NCBI GenBank assembly: GCA_000507305.1
Contig: DF239907.1
Location: 62,001-126,000, forward strand
Reading direction: 5' to 3'
DNA length: 64,000 nt
Origin: Breviolum minutum Mf 1.05b.01
Lineage: Eukaryota; Sar; Dinophyceae; Suessiales; Symbiodiniaceae
Made by a program: the position numbers and the translations under genes. Shown here one piece after another: positions 46,431-57,290 of the stretch; position 1 is the stretch's first letter; the number at the start of each line of letters is the position of its first letter. A model generated the notes under the pieces. The model was not told the origin of the DNA. It worked only from the letters and a program-made list of their open reading frames with translations, and searched no databases.

Positions 46431-46753
46431 TGTGAATTGCATAGTGAGGATGTTGTTCTTTCTTCCACTTTTCAGGTTCGGATCATCTCATCCATTATCG
46501 TATCTTGGAGACCACTCGGCTCAGGAGGGCCCAGGGTGCGGAGGGTGTGGAACTCGTGGTCTTGTAGAGCCATAGATAGATCAGCCAGGGTGCTGCAATA
46601 TCTGGTCTTTGGTGAAAGGCCCGTTCGTATCTTTCTGCTTAGCCTGTGGCCACTTTCTTTCGGATTTCGATACTTCAGGCGGTCGGGGAAAACAATCTGC
46701 TTGCAGTCCGAAGGAGTTTTGAAGCTGTCGCAACTGCTTTTGTGTCAATCACA
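46431..46753 (+). repeat. 3' LTR of the copia element
   Basis: It is 323 bp long, starting tgtgaattgcatagtgagg and ending gtgtcaatcaca, and matches the 5' LTR base for base as far as I can see. It is followed by gtatatacatttacatatcc. Confidence 0.96.
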
Positions 46754-46879
46754 GTATATACATTTACATATCCATATACATATTTGTACGTTGGACCTTT
46801 GTGTGCAATTTGAACGCAACCGTTTGTTTTCTATAGTCAACCTAGATGTTACCTAGATGTTTCAAAGTCGATAATTTCT

Positions 46880-47048
46880 GAAGGGCCTGGATCCGTGCTT
46901 TTCAGATTTCTAAACTCTGAGAATTTTAGAAATTCCAGTTTTTTTTAATTGGCCCCCAAATTTTGAGAAATTTTCTTGAATTTTGAGAAATCTAAACAGG
47001 TCTTTAATTCTAAAAAATGAAATTAGAGAAGCTAGGATCCAGGCCCTC
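46880..47048. repeat. Small inverted-repeat element, MITE-like
   Basis: The ends gaagggcctggatccgtgctt (46880-46900) and, inverted, ggagggcctggatcctagctt (from 47028-47048) match at about 17 of 21 positions. The interior is AT-rich with several short tttctaaa and gagaaat motifs. At about 170 bp it could be a non-autonomous element or simply a fold-back sequence. Confidence 0.35.
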
Positions 47049-47090
47049 CAAAAAATCAAAAAATAGAAATGTTATCAAAATTTCCAAAAT

Positions 47091-47259
47091 NNNNNNNNNN
47101 NNNNNNNNNNNNNNNNNNNNNNNNNNNNNNNNNNNNNNNNNNNNNNNNNNNNNNNNNNNNNNNNNNNNNNNNNNNNNNNNNNNNNNNNNNNNNNNNNNNN
47201 NNNNNNNNNNNNNNNNNNNNNNNNNNNNNNNNNNNNNNNNNNNNNNNNNNNNNNNNNNN
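47091..47259. other. Assembly gap (169 N)
   Basis: A run of undetermined bases sits between the inverted-repeat element and a truncated LTR copy. Its placement next to repeated LTR sequence suggests that the assembler could not resolve the repeat. Confidence 0.99.
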
Positions 47260-47342
47260 TACTTCAGGCGGTCGGGGAAAACAATCTGCTTGCAGTCCGA
47301 AGGAGTTTTGAAGCTGTCGCAACTGCTTTTGTGTCAATCACA
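47260..47342 (+). repeat. 3' end fragment of a third copy of the copia LTR
   Basis: The 83 bp from tacttcaggcggtcggg to gtgtcaatcaca equal the last 83 bp of the two full LTRs. It is followed by an (AT)n run of about 65 bp. The (AT)n flank mirrors the (AT)n at the left side of the 5' LTR (38411-38429). Confidence 0.93.
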
Positions 47343-47373
<31 letters not shown>

Positions 47374-48273
47374 GTATATATATATGTATATATATATGTA
47401 TATATATAGGTCCTAGGTTGGGGTTCTGATTCTCTGATGCCATTGCACGGAACTGCAGCAAATCCTAGGTTAGCAAACCTTTGTCGATGAATTCAAAGTA
47501 TGTTTGCGTCCGTTCAGCGCGATTTGTGCAACTTTGCTGGATTGACAGATTTTGCTGTGGACCTTCCTGGATTGTAACCAACTTGCCAATGATTTTCTCC
47601 ATGTTGCCGCAAAGCATTTGCCAGATCATTCCTTGTTTGGCAGTGATGTGTTGCAAAGAGAAAAAGGCACGGGGCGGTGCTGAGATTCGCTTAGCGTTGA
47701 ATATAAACTTTGAATGATATCCTGCAAAAATCTGAAACCATTTCTATACATAAACTATATGTATTTGTACTTTTAGATACATTTACTACATCACCACAAT
47801 TCATCATATGTGTATATTGGACCTTTGAATGATAGTGCTTCTGAGCCTGAGAACTTCCAGCTTTGCATCATACAGGATCATACAGGAGCTTCTGCCTAAA
47901 ACCAGTTAGACTTGTTCCCTCCCATTGGCCACAGGACTTTGAAGAGGTGCTTTCAATTGTGGGCCATGATATGTCTGCAGGCCTGAAAGGATTGACCTAA
48001 CATCGATGATAAGCAATTGTTGAGGACCAGCAAGGGCCGGATGAGCACGTAATGAAATTGGAGCGGTGTTGATCCATGTTGCATGTGTCCTTCAGCATCT
48101 GGACCTGAAGTATTGTTACTGCCCGTGGATGCAGAGGTTACACTTCCACTTTGGGCTTCTCGCAAACCAGCATGAATTCTTTGTGCGGCAGCCTGGGCAC
48201 TTTTTTTCTTTCTTGGAAGCGACTCATGTGTTCACGTTTTTGATCTAGATTCATCTAGATTCTAGATGTTCAG
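47343..48273. other. Unassigned stretch after the LTR fragment
   Basis: It starts with TA-repeat sequence to about 47410. From about 47490 to 47700 the + strand has two open pieces (SMFASVQRDLCNFAG and QLANDFLHVAAKHLPDHS) that could be exons, but I could not confirm splice sites or a family. The remainder shows nothing recognisable. Confidence 0.3.
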
Positions 48274-49330
48274 GTCACAGGACACAACGGGCGTGGAAGT
48301 TCCGCAGCCTCCCGTCCATGATTCCGAGGAGTTTGTGGGAGGTAAAGAAGAAAATCTTTCGTGCAGGCAGATTTCAATGTGTTCGCAGAAGATACTGCCT
48401 ATTAAATGTTTCGTGGAGAGGTGCCAATTTATGAGATTACGATGATACTGTGTAAGATGTCGTGTATCTGGAGTGGGCCGCATGGATTCTGTTCTGTAGG
48501 TATGGTATATGTATGATTCATGCTTATTTAGAAACTACTCGTATCTACATTTCCAAAGAGCTGTATATTGCAGACAGGGGGAACTTTCACAACGGGAATG
48601 TTTGCTAGGACGCTGCTACAATGCCGTTGCCAGCCTCGCAAGCTCCATTGCCCTTTGAGCCCAGCAATGGCTCTGCTGCTCGAGATATGCTTCAGTTTCT
48701 CTTGGTCTTGTATTGAAAGATTGGAAACGCTGTGTTGACTATCAAACCTTTTGTTGAAGGTTTGAGATGCCTGAGGCTTTTGGAGGCTTTCGCATAAAAT
48801 GGCGAGCGAATCCTGTTCCTGTTGGCATTTGGATTGGTGGCAGACCCTGTGCTCCTTTGAGGCTTGGCTTGAAGGATCGGGGGGATTTTACGGATGAAGC
48901 CTCCATGTGGTCGTGATTTGTAATGTCTACCGTTTCACCAATTCTATATGTTGTACTCATGGTCTATCTAATATGTTGGTGATATGTGCAATTGTATGCA
49001 ATTATTGTTTGTATCAACTCTTACTCAAGCTTGGTTGTTGCTAAGGAGAGAGGATTCCTTTGTGGCACCCTGCAGCGATATTTCTGGAAGCGTCGATGTT
49101 GTTGCAGTTTTCAAAGATCAAGAAGCAGCTGGGAAGCCAAAGGGCAGACAGACGATAGTGATAGTTTTGCCGTATGTTGTCAGAGAATACATAAATAATC
49201 ATAAATACGTGTATATAATATATTGTATTATATTGTTGTATAACATGAGCCATGAGTTGTTGTGAATATACATCCTACAATTGATTCCGTTAAGACTCAG
49301 ACGGTTTTCAGAGAATATTTGTTTACCTCC
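48274..49330 (+). CDS. Exon-like segments of an unidentified gene, part 1
   Basis: Segment 48274-48341 has a ttcag|G acceptor and a gtaaag donor and reads TTGVEVPQPPVHDSEEFVG. Segment 48768-48914 reads MPEAFGGFRIKWRANPVPVG, then GIWIGGRPCAPLRLGLKDRG and ends at TGA. Segment about 49056-49165 reads SDISGSVDVVAVFKDQEAAG. These are biased like coding sequence, but phases do not join simply and some may belong to different genes. I do not recognise a family. Confidence 0.3.
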
Positions 49331-49627
49331 CATGCAGATGATTATAGTCAATTAATCAATCCGCCCGCACTGGTAGGTGCTGAGGTGTGATCATTTGGAC
49401 GGCATAGCTAGCTGTAGCTTTAGGGAGCAAGTTTTTTGCCATAGAATGTAGGTTTCTTGAAGGGCATCGACGGATGGTGATGGAAATTGAGGGGCACCTA
49501 AGGCCGCCAGTCCCTGCTGATGCGTGTAAAAACCTTTGGAAGCATCAAATATTTTTTCCCCAACAGCGGCAGAATGCTATGGGGTCTTTGCACAATATAG
49601 ATTTCGGTGTGCTCTGGGCGAGGTGGG

Positions 49628-49790
49628 GCGGTTCTGGGAAGGAACCAGGTTCCGGGAACCGGTTCCAGGTTTCGATGGGTTCCGCAGGAGGTGCTCCAAG
49701 GTTTCGATGGGTTCCGACCAGTTCCGGCGTTCGGAAGGTGGTTCCTGGGAACTGGTTCCGGGTTTCAATAGGTTCCGAGGTTCAGAAAGT
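49628..49790. repeat. Degenerate GGTTCCGGG-type repeat
   Basis: Variants of ggttccgggaaccggttcc and ggtttcgatgggttccg recur about five to six times over 160 bp, partly palindromic (GGAACCGGTTCC). Both strands are open across part of it, giving Gly/Arg/Phe-rich frames that I take as repeat artefacts. Confidence 0.6.
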
Positions 49791-50531
49791 GGCGATGCTG
49801 TCTGGAGAGGAAGTGTTAAACATCCTTGCTGTTGGGGATACCACCTACGCTTATTTTTTTGTTGCAAGGTGCTTGACAAAAGGCTGAAATTTGCGGTGTT
49901 TGGTGGGGGTCAAAAATATTTGATAGATGTGGTTTGGATTCTTCGTTGGTAATTGCGCCTGCCCACTTCGGCTTGCGTTTTGTTGTAGGTATCGCATTGG
50001 AAGGTGTGGGGAATGTCTTAACTAGGTGTTTAGCTTGTGTTCGAAACCAACCACTGCAGCAGCATCTAAACATCAAGTTGTGAACCCTTCCAGACATTGG
50101 AAGGACATGTCCCTCGCAGTCACGTAGTAATCTACAACTTGTCAAGCCTTTCGAAACATGATCTCAGGTCATTTTCGTACATTTCGTACTTTCGATAGCT
50201 TTCGACAGTGGATCACTTTTCATACTCTTGTTCACCCAAGGTCAATTTCACACGTGCCTTCAGCTATTGGGAGCCAGGGATCTTGCATTCCATTACACCA
50301 AGTTATGGTGCCCAGGATGGAGAAATCAAGGCACCTCGTCTTCTGGACAGTTTTCGCTTCTATCCAAGAGTAGAACATAGAAGATGACTATGAGATATGA
50401 TTACAACCTATTGATCCTACATGACTGCAAGATGACTTCAGAAGACAAAAAGAGAGGAGACATGATAAGACAAGAACAGACAACAAATACAGTCGATAGT
50501 AGCAGATGTTGTATCTTTTCGTGAGGTCAAG

Positions 50532-53500
50532 ACTTCACATCTCGGCGGTGAAATTGCCGAAATTTCTCTTGGAGGGCAGAAGTGTAGACTACTTGGCAGG
50601 CGGAAAGTGTCTTTGCGACGGTGAAGGCTCACATATCCTTTGGCCATCCTAGAAAATTCTAGTGCATTCTGGACCTTTCATGACCTTTCAATCCTTGATG
50701 TCTTGATGTTTATCTCAATATGAACGTGTGCGAAAGGCAAATCGGGCCAACACGAGATTACAATTGAATGCCTGCAAGTTGACATTGACCAAGGACGGTA
50801 TCCACTTGCAGGGCACATCATGATTTACTCGGAGTGTATAAAGAGCATTTGCATGAGACATTTGATTTCTCGGAAGGCCTACAGCTACAGATGCCTGCTT
50901 TGTGGTGCCACCAGATCTCGAAGGACCTGTCAAACTGCAGCTTGCGGCGACAAATGGCAATGAAATCACGATGGAGGTGGAACTTGAACTCCCAGCCACT
51001 GCAAGCAATTCTACTGTAACCCTTGGCCACCATTGAAGTGGAAATATCATGCCACGTTTAGATACATTTAGATGAAGACTGGTTTTCTGCAATTTCTCCG
51101 CAACAGAGGTGGAGGTGAATATGATATTCACGAATCATCATAGCCATTCATGGCCAGATTACAGCGCATTTGGCAGACATCAAATACATTCAAAAAGAGG
51201 GTTCAGCACCAATTTTGAAGGTTACCCAATCAAAGTATCGCATCGAACTCGATTTTTGTTAGCCAGGCAGCCTTTACAGTGATTGAATCTGTGCTCTTTG
51301 GCCATGCTGGCAGCTGTTTGGAAATCCTTGATGGTAGTTCTTCAGTGCATCGCACGACTGGAGCTGCTCAGTCAGCATGTACGCTGTGCAAATCCTTGGT
51401 GGAAGTGGTGTGGTTTCATAGGATTCGATTCTTTTGATCGGTACATGCACTGAAATTGATCCGTGATGAGGTCAATCACGGTGTTTGCATCTCCTCAAAG
51501 CCTCTACGTTTGCAGAACATGGAGCATAGATTCCGTGTACGGGTTGATGAGATGGGAAGCAAGGGAGGACTAAGAGTTCTTTGGCCAAGAGTACAGTGGC
51601 GCATGAATTCAAGATCAAAAGATTCCAAGGGTGAAGCAATTGCAAATGGTGCCAACAGGAGAGAGGCTTGAATGAAGTTTGCATTGCTTCCCGCACTCTC
51701 TTATGGGTTTGTTTGATTTGATTGTTTCGCTCCCAACTTATACCTAGGCTTTGGCTGTTGGCTTTGCTGTTTTGAGCAGCCTGGATGTGATGCCAAGTGG
51801 TCAAGTGCGAGCAAAGGACTGCATTGTAAGACGATTAATTCAAAGCCTGGAACTGCTTCGTCTGAGTTTGGGCATCCATGGAAACACCCGTTTGGAGCAG
51901 TACAGCACTGATCCTGCTAGCCATGTTGCGTACCGCACCCCTCATACAGTAGCCAAGGGACTGCCAAAATTTTGAGAATTGGTTACTTGTTCACTTCACA
52001 ACTTTTCATCCTTGGTAAGTGGTACAGTATTTCCATCGTGCTAAGTCATGCCACCAAGAAGCTCATGATATGGCAGAATGAATATGCTCGAACTGCTTAG
52101 ACTGTCATAGAGTCACAAAGTTCCATAAGCATACACAATGAACATGTTTTTTGCACTCTTTTGCTTGTGAAATTGAGAGATGCAACTTGAAAAGCTTTTG
52201 CTTTTCCAGTTTGCCCTTTTTCAATAATTTTGAAACCTTGAATCTGTTCATCCTTCAGGAAGCCACTGATTTGAGTCGTGCCTGGCTGGTGGGCTATGAC
52301 CGAGGTTCATGGGTCGCATCAGGGACCTCCGTAAGCGTTGGGTACAACAGGCGATCAGGCAATCCACAGCGTATACTCCTTTTGGACCGGAACATATGAC
52401 CGTTTGTCCAACTGCCAGTTTTTGTGAAAGTTGTATGTATGGATTTAGATAAATCACAAAAATCTCAAAAATAAAAGGTTCGGTGCACTTCTGCCATAGT
52501 ATACCACAGCTTGCTTCCTTGATCGCTTATGGTCAGGTGGTGCCCTTCTTTGCAGTCCAGGAAGTCTTCAGAAGCTCCCTGCGGGTGCATGGCGACCAGC
52601 AAAAGACTTGGAGGAGGGGTGCTTTTATGAAGACACAAACCACAAGAGAATTATACTCCTAGCAGCATAGACCCCAAATAGCATGGAAAAGTACCTGTTA
52701 CATGTTTTTTTGCTGTTTGTTTGATTTTGCGGCGACACCCTCCAGCAACACCCAACACATCCGCGATCAGGCCCTCCAGAGTCACCCTGGCCAACAACCT
52801 CCAGCGACACGCCTGGCCACTCCCCTCTCCAACATCCGCGATCACGCAGCCCCACAGCGACACCCTCCGCAACACCCTGAGGGCCCCCTTTCATGCATCA
52901 TGCCGCCAAAATTCTGCGATCACTCACCTCTACACTTGCAGTAAGAACCCCTATAGCCAATGCTATTTAGAGAAAAAGGGCAAGAGCAGTATGCGAAAGC
53001 AGAGGACAAGAGAAGTCCAACGACATAACTTAGAGAACTAATACCAGTATCAGTAGAAACAAAACCCCACGCAAGGAAACCACTTCATAAAACTTAGAGG
53101 CTCTCTGCATCGTGGTGAAAACGATGATGTTGCTTTCCTGCAGTTTACAAATGTTCAAGAAAGTTGTAGAGTTTAGTAAGGTAGATTTTTCTATATGTCC
53201 ACTGAATGTTTTCGTTGGCACAGAAAACAGCTGGCACCTTTGCATTGGAATGTATTGTACCTCTCATGCTTAAGTACATGAACAGGATATATGATTCAAA
53301 TATGTTGTACCTCTCGCTGGTGTTTGGTTCACAAAGTCGGGGAAGAGTGGCCTCTCAACTATCATTTTATGGTTTGATTTGATTCGACGCAATTTGTCAA
53401 TCCCTTAGGAAGCAGTACTATGTAGGGCACTTTTGGAGTTCTACTTCAGCACACCCGTAGATCCAGTCCTGACGGCCTGACGGTTCCAGGTCGGCTCAAT

Positions 53501-53600
53501 GCTTGAAATCCTGTTCCGTCAGAATCAGATTATTGTTTACCAAGACAATCAGGCTCGGTCTCTTTTTCTGATGTCCCTTCTGAATCTCATGGATGTTGTA
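50532..53600 (+). CDS. Exon-like segments of an unidentified gene, part 2, possible LamG-like and IPT-like modules
   Basis: Several segments start after AG|G and look like extracellular beta-rich protein: 50532-50630 (LGGEIAEISLGGQKCRLL), 50737-50810 (GQHEITIECLQVDIDQGRYP), 50877-51016 (ATDACFVVPPDLEGPVKLQ, then NGNEITMEVELELP; donor gtaacc), 51269-51346 (FTVIESVLFGHAGSCLEIL), 52259-52328 (EATDLSRAWLVGYDRGSW; donor gtaagc), 53410-53475 (ALLEFYFSTPVDPVLT) and 53494-53570 (GSMLEILFRQNQIIVYQDN). The last two joined resemble one strand pair of a LamG/ConA-like lectin fold. I cannot show that they form one transcript. Part 1 upstream may belong to it. Confidence 0.33.
52737..52890. repeat. C-rich degenerate tandem repeat
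   Basis: Diverged copies of a C-rich unit containing ccctccagcaacac and acatccgcgatca recur about four times. GC content is far above that of the surroundings. Reading frames on both strands here are repeat-derived. Confidence 0.55.
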
Positions 53601-54479
53601 AGCTAGGCTGCGGATTGGCTGCAGCAAGTACATTTTATATCAGAGCTATATTCAGGTTTCGATGCTAGCGGTTTTTTCCAGGTTTTCACCATCAAGTCTT
53701 TGCATTGAAGACTGGAAAGTCGAGTATTTGCAAGCCTCAACAAATCAGACTGGTACACTTGTCACGTTGGGTTTGCCGGGGTTTTGTTAGGAGCGTGCAT
53801 GTTGCTTTGTTCAAGCCTCAGTAAAAACGCCAGATTGAGACCGCTGCAAAGCAGATCAAAGCTTTGCTTCGTGTGTTCAAGTTCAATTCTCACTTGCATT
53901 CGAGTCGAAATAACACTATCATTTGGATTTGGTGTTTGAGCTTTTGGGACCATCATCGCAAAATGATTCTTTGAACACTCATATCAGGTGAATGCAGAAG
54001 AAGGTCCAGGCGAGTTCGGGAAGGTCTCCAATGCATATAAAGTTAACCTTAGAAAGCAGAAATCTTACACCAATCCAAGCCAGCAGAGCTGAAATTGCCA
54101 AGAAACAGAAGAAAAATTGCCAGAGGTTCTGCCGGAAAGATAATTTAAAGAGCAAAAAAAAAATGTATAAAACGATTCAAAACTATTGGGAATTAGTGTT
54201 TCAATCACGACAGTATGAATTGTTGGACCAATCCTGAAGTTCTGGCTGAACAGGCCAAAATGAAGAGCTTCACGCAGTGGTGGATTTGTCAAAGTCTTAG
54301 CTGTAGCTGCTTGTTGAAGTTTGATATACAATCATGGTTGAACAGAATCGAATGGGAACTGCCGGCTACTAGTATCGGATGCAGCATTTTTGCGATTAGT
54401 CTTTGAAAGCTTCCAATCACAAGGCAGGGTGCGGTGACCCGCATCAGCTTGGTTTGGAGCTTAGGAAAAGCACCTTCAG

Positions 54480-55880
54480 CGGAAAAAAAATACCCACCCC
54501 CCAAGTAATGTATAACCACGGGGGTGTCCCCCCAAAAATCCCATACATTTTTACCAGGGTCCCATTTGGCCTCCTGGGGAAAGGTGGCCATACATTTTTG
54601 CCTGCGTTTTGCAGTGGGGCACCCCTATTTATACATTAAAATGTGGCAAAAAATGTATGGAACATACCCCCCTAAAGATGCCACGAAGAGCTGTATTCAT
54701 GATTCATAATGTTTTTATGTGTTATGAGCTCGTAAGAGCGAGGTTGACATGGCCACCAATCAGGACAGAGATTAATAAGATAAATCCTTTCTGCATCCAT
54801 CGAAGGTTCTTGATTTTCATTTGGCCGATTTTGGCTGCCAGAGACCATTTGCATCCATTTGCAACCTGTTCAAATTCACAATGTTTAACGTGTTCAAACA
54901 ATGACAGACATGGACAGTGGCCAGAAAAAGGAAGACCACCTTCAACAAGAAACACCCAAAAACATCCAGAGAACAATCGAAAACACAGAACACAATCAGA
55001 AAGTAACAAAGAATAGCATTACTGTCGGGTTGAAACTGATGGACATATCATTTCTTGATTTGTTTGGTTTTTTGGAAAGTATGGTTCTGGCTCTTGTTGA
55101 TGTCCCCCCCCCCTTACTCATACATTTCCCGTCCTCCTTTTGCTACTCCTACCTTTGCATTTTTGGTATTGCTTTGCAAGGTTTTCACTATCGCCATTTC
55201 CGGTATTTTTTCCCATTTTAATGCCACATCTGGACAGTGCAAAGAAAAGGGAAGACAAGCAAAAACACAGAAAAACATCCAGAAAACACAGAATACAATC
55301 AGAAAGTAACAAAGAATAGCATTACTGTCGGGTTGAAACTGATGGACATATCATTTCTTGATTTGTTTGGTTTTTTGGAAAGTATGGTTCTGGCTCTTGT
55401 TGATGTCCCCCCCATTACTCATACATTTTGCAATGAAATTCAATGGATCCACTATCAAGGGTGGCACCGCCTCATCGTTTTGGTACCTGTGCAGTTTTGG
55501 GGTTGCGATTTTCTTGGACAACTCTTGTTGGATTTTTGGCAGGTGGATTTTATCCTGACATTTTTTTGGACATGTGGCGTGTGTATTGATTTTTTCGTGG
55601 TGAATTTTTTGCTTGGTGTTTCTTCCTGATTTTATTATTAGGTTTAATTTTCACCCGGTCACAGGTTGATTTTTTCTTTAATTTTGAGAGCTTGAACATG
55701 GTAGTCATGTTAGATCCTCAAAACTTAGGGACATACCCCCCCCCCCCTTGGTTGCATACATTTAGGCCGATTTTTTGGGACCTACCCCCCCCCCTTGGTT
55801 TCATACATTTAGATGGACCCCCATTTAATATATAAACAGGGGTACCCCCTCTGGAAGGGGATAGGGGGGGGTATGAAAAA
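54480..55880. repeat. Field of poly-C / catacattt motifs
   Basis: A run of 6-13 C residues (or G on the other strand) paired with catacattt or tatacatt recurs about eight to ten times: near 54500, 54530, 54545, 54600, 54630, 54665, 55105-55125, 55405-55425, 55737-55765 and 55785-55810, with a G-run near 55865. Spacing is irregular. No gene is evident. The long C-runs are also a sequencing hazard, so exact lengths may be wrong. Confidence 0.6.
54992..55425. repeat. Direct duplication, about 120-200 bp, offset 303 bp
   Basis: The stretch 54992-55110 (caatcagaaagtaacaaaga through ttgttgatgtccccccc) recurs almost exactly at 55295-55412. A more diverged match extends left (gacagtggccagaaaaagg near 54912 against gacagtgcaaagaaaaggg near 55235). 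Both copies run into the same C-run plus ttactcatacatt. The open frame over it is shared by the two copies but is not otherwise protein-like. Confidence 0.8.
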
Positions 55881-57290
55881 AATATGTAAAGTACCCATTA
55901 ATTTGAGATGAATTCAAATGTACAACCCAAAGCGTTGAAGACGTTCATCAACATTGGAGCTGGCAGTGGTACCTGTATAACATGCTTGTTTGATTCAGCC
56001 CTCGAAAAGATGACGCTCAGGTGAACTGCGAGCCAAGCTGATGGAGCCATCGAGAATCCATAATTCGAGATTAGAGTATAGATGAATTACACAAGGATTG
56101 CAGCCCACGAATTGCCCAACAAAGTGAATCCAAAGTCCACCTGAATTGGACCTATGCAGGAGTTTGGCTCCACACATGCTATTTGTTTTGCACGTTTGCT
56201 GCACAATGTGTGAATTTGGAAGCCTTGGTAGCATTGGTTTGTGGTTGAACCACACTTGATGTCAAGTTCTTTTTGACTCAAGAGGACGTTTGCGATGGAT
56301 AGCCCCATTCAAAGTCCTCACGAAGAGTGCCCAGATATTCCTGCATTTCGCCAAAGGCGACAGAATCTAGCAAAGTTGATGTCTCCAAAAAGGGCAGGGA
56401 CTGTATTTATCTCAAAGGCACACATTTCATTGAATATGTGCTTGGATGATAGCTGTTCCTTCCATGATAAGATGCTTTGCCCATTGCCCCTTGTTAGCAC
56501 TTGTGTCATTGAAAGTAACAGAGCCGAGAAGAATCCATGGGAATACAATGAAGTATCAGAGCAGCTTCAAACAATTGCAGCTGCTGTGGTTCAGGGAAGG
56601 GTGCCAAATGATGTGAAATGGCTAAAAGTGCTGGTGGTCAAGGATTTGGCAGAGTCACAAGCCAACAGGCAGAAGTGCAAGTGGGTGCTGCATTGGTGCA
56701 CGCAGTGAGCGAGGCAATTGTGACCCAGGCCTTCAAATCGGCTGTGCAGGAGAACGGCTGGGTCCATGGTTACCGATTCGAAGAAAAGCACCCAGATTTA
56801 CATGCATCACACGAGCGTTATTTCTCGTCACAGAAAGCACAGCCAAAAGTAAATAGCATAAGAATCACCTGAAGAGAGCTTAATTAAGTGCCATAATATG
56901 AACAGCCTAGGCCTAAACAAAGGAATGAGTTCAAGGTGCCAAGTTTTTCTTCAAATGGGCAACAATTTCCAGGCTTGCATTCCTGCCTGCTCACACTGCT
57001 GGTTTTGCAACAAAGCAGCTAAGTAGTTTGCTATGATCACACCAATCCTGCCCCCGATCTTTGCATGATACTGATGAGATGTTTGCAAAAAGAAGGTAGC
57101 AACAATCAATGTGGGAAGAAAAGCTGAGGGTTTGCAAGATGCAACAACGACAGTATCATAACTCACTTCCGAAGAGGTACTCCAAGGCTCCCTGTTGTAC
57201 CCATTCTTAACATGTAACACCCTAGTCTATAGGCCCTCGTGAGGCCACTTGGGCCTGTAACACGGGGGCACTGTGCTTCGAAAGTGGCGT
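55881..57290. other. Stretch upstream of the LOV exon, weak coding signals only
   Basis: A + strand open stretch from 56295 (ATG) to 56708 and an overlapping one to 56872 contain coding-like pieces (GRVPNDVKWLKVLVVKDLA; VTQAFKSAVQENGWVHGY). They might be earlier exons of the LOV gene or a separate gene; I could not connect them by splice sites. The rest shows nothing recognised. Confidence 0.3.

Larger units (their letters stand above)
38430..46753 (+). mobile_element. Full-length Ty1/copia LTR retrotransposon
   Basis: The element is 8,324 bp long: two 323-bp LTRs that begin TG and end CA, an initiator-Met-like primer binding site, one open gag-pol frame and a purine-rich tract before the 3' LTR. 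The domain order gag, protease, integrase, reverse transcriptase, RNase H is that of copia. By eye the LTRs are identical and the frame has no stop, so this copy is young and may be able to move. The 5' flank is (AT)n and the 3' flank begins gtatataca; I see no clean 5-bp target-site duplication, perhaps because the target was itself a microsatellite or because of the assembly problem downstream. Confidence 0.95.

Noticed and set aside
47017-47409. Open frames running through the N gap
   Set aside because: They consist mostly of undetermined residues; the right part is LTR and TA repeat.
53992-54237. Lys-rich open frame (EIAKKQKKNCQRFCRKDN)
   Set aside because: It is A-rich composition only; no splice support or motif.
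54722-55312. Minus-strand Cys/Phe/Leu-rich frames
   Set aside because: They arise from the duplicated C/T-rich sequence and occur in both copies as mirror translations.
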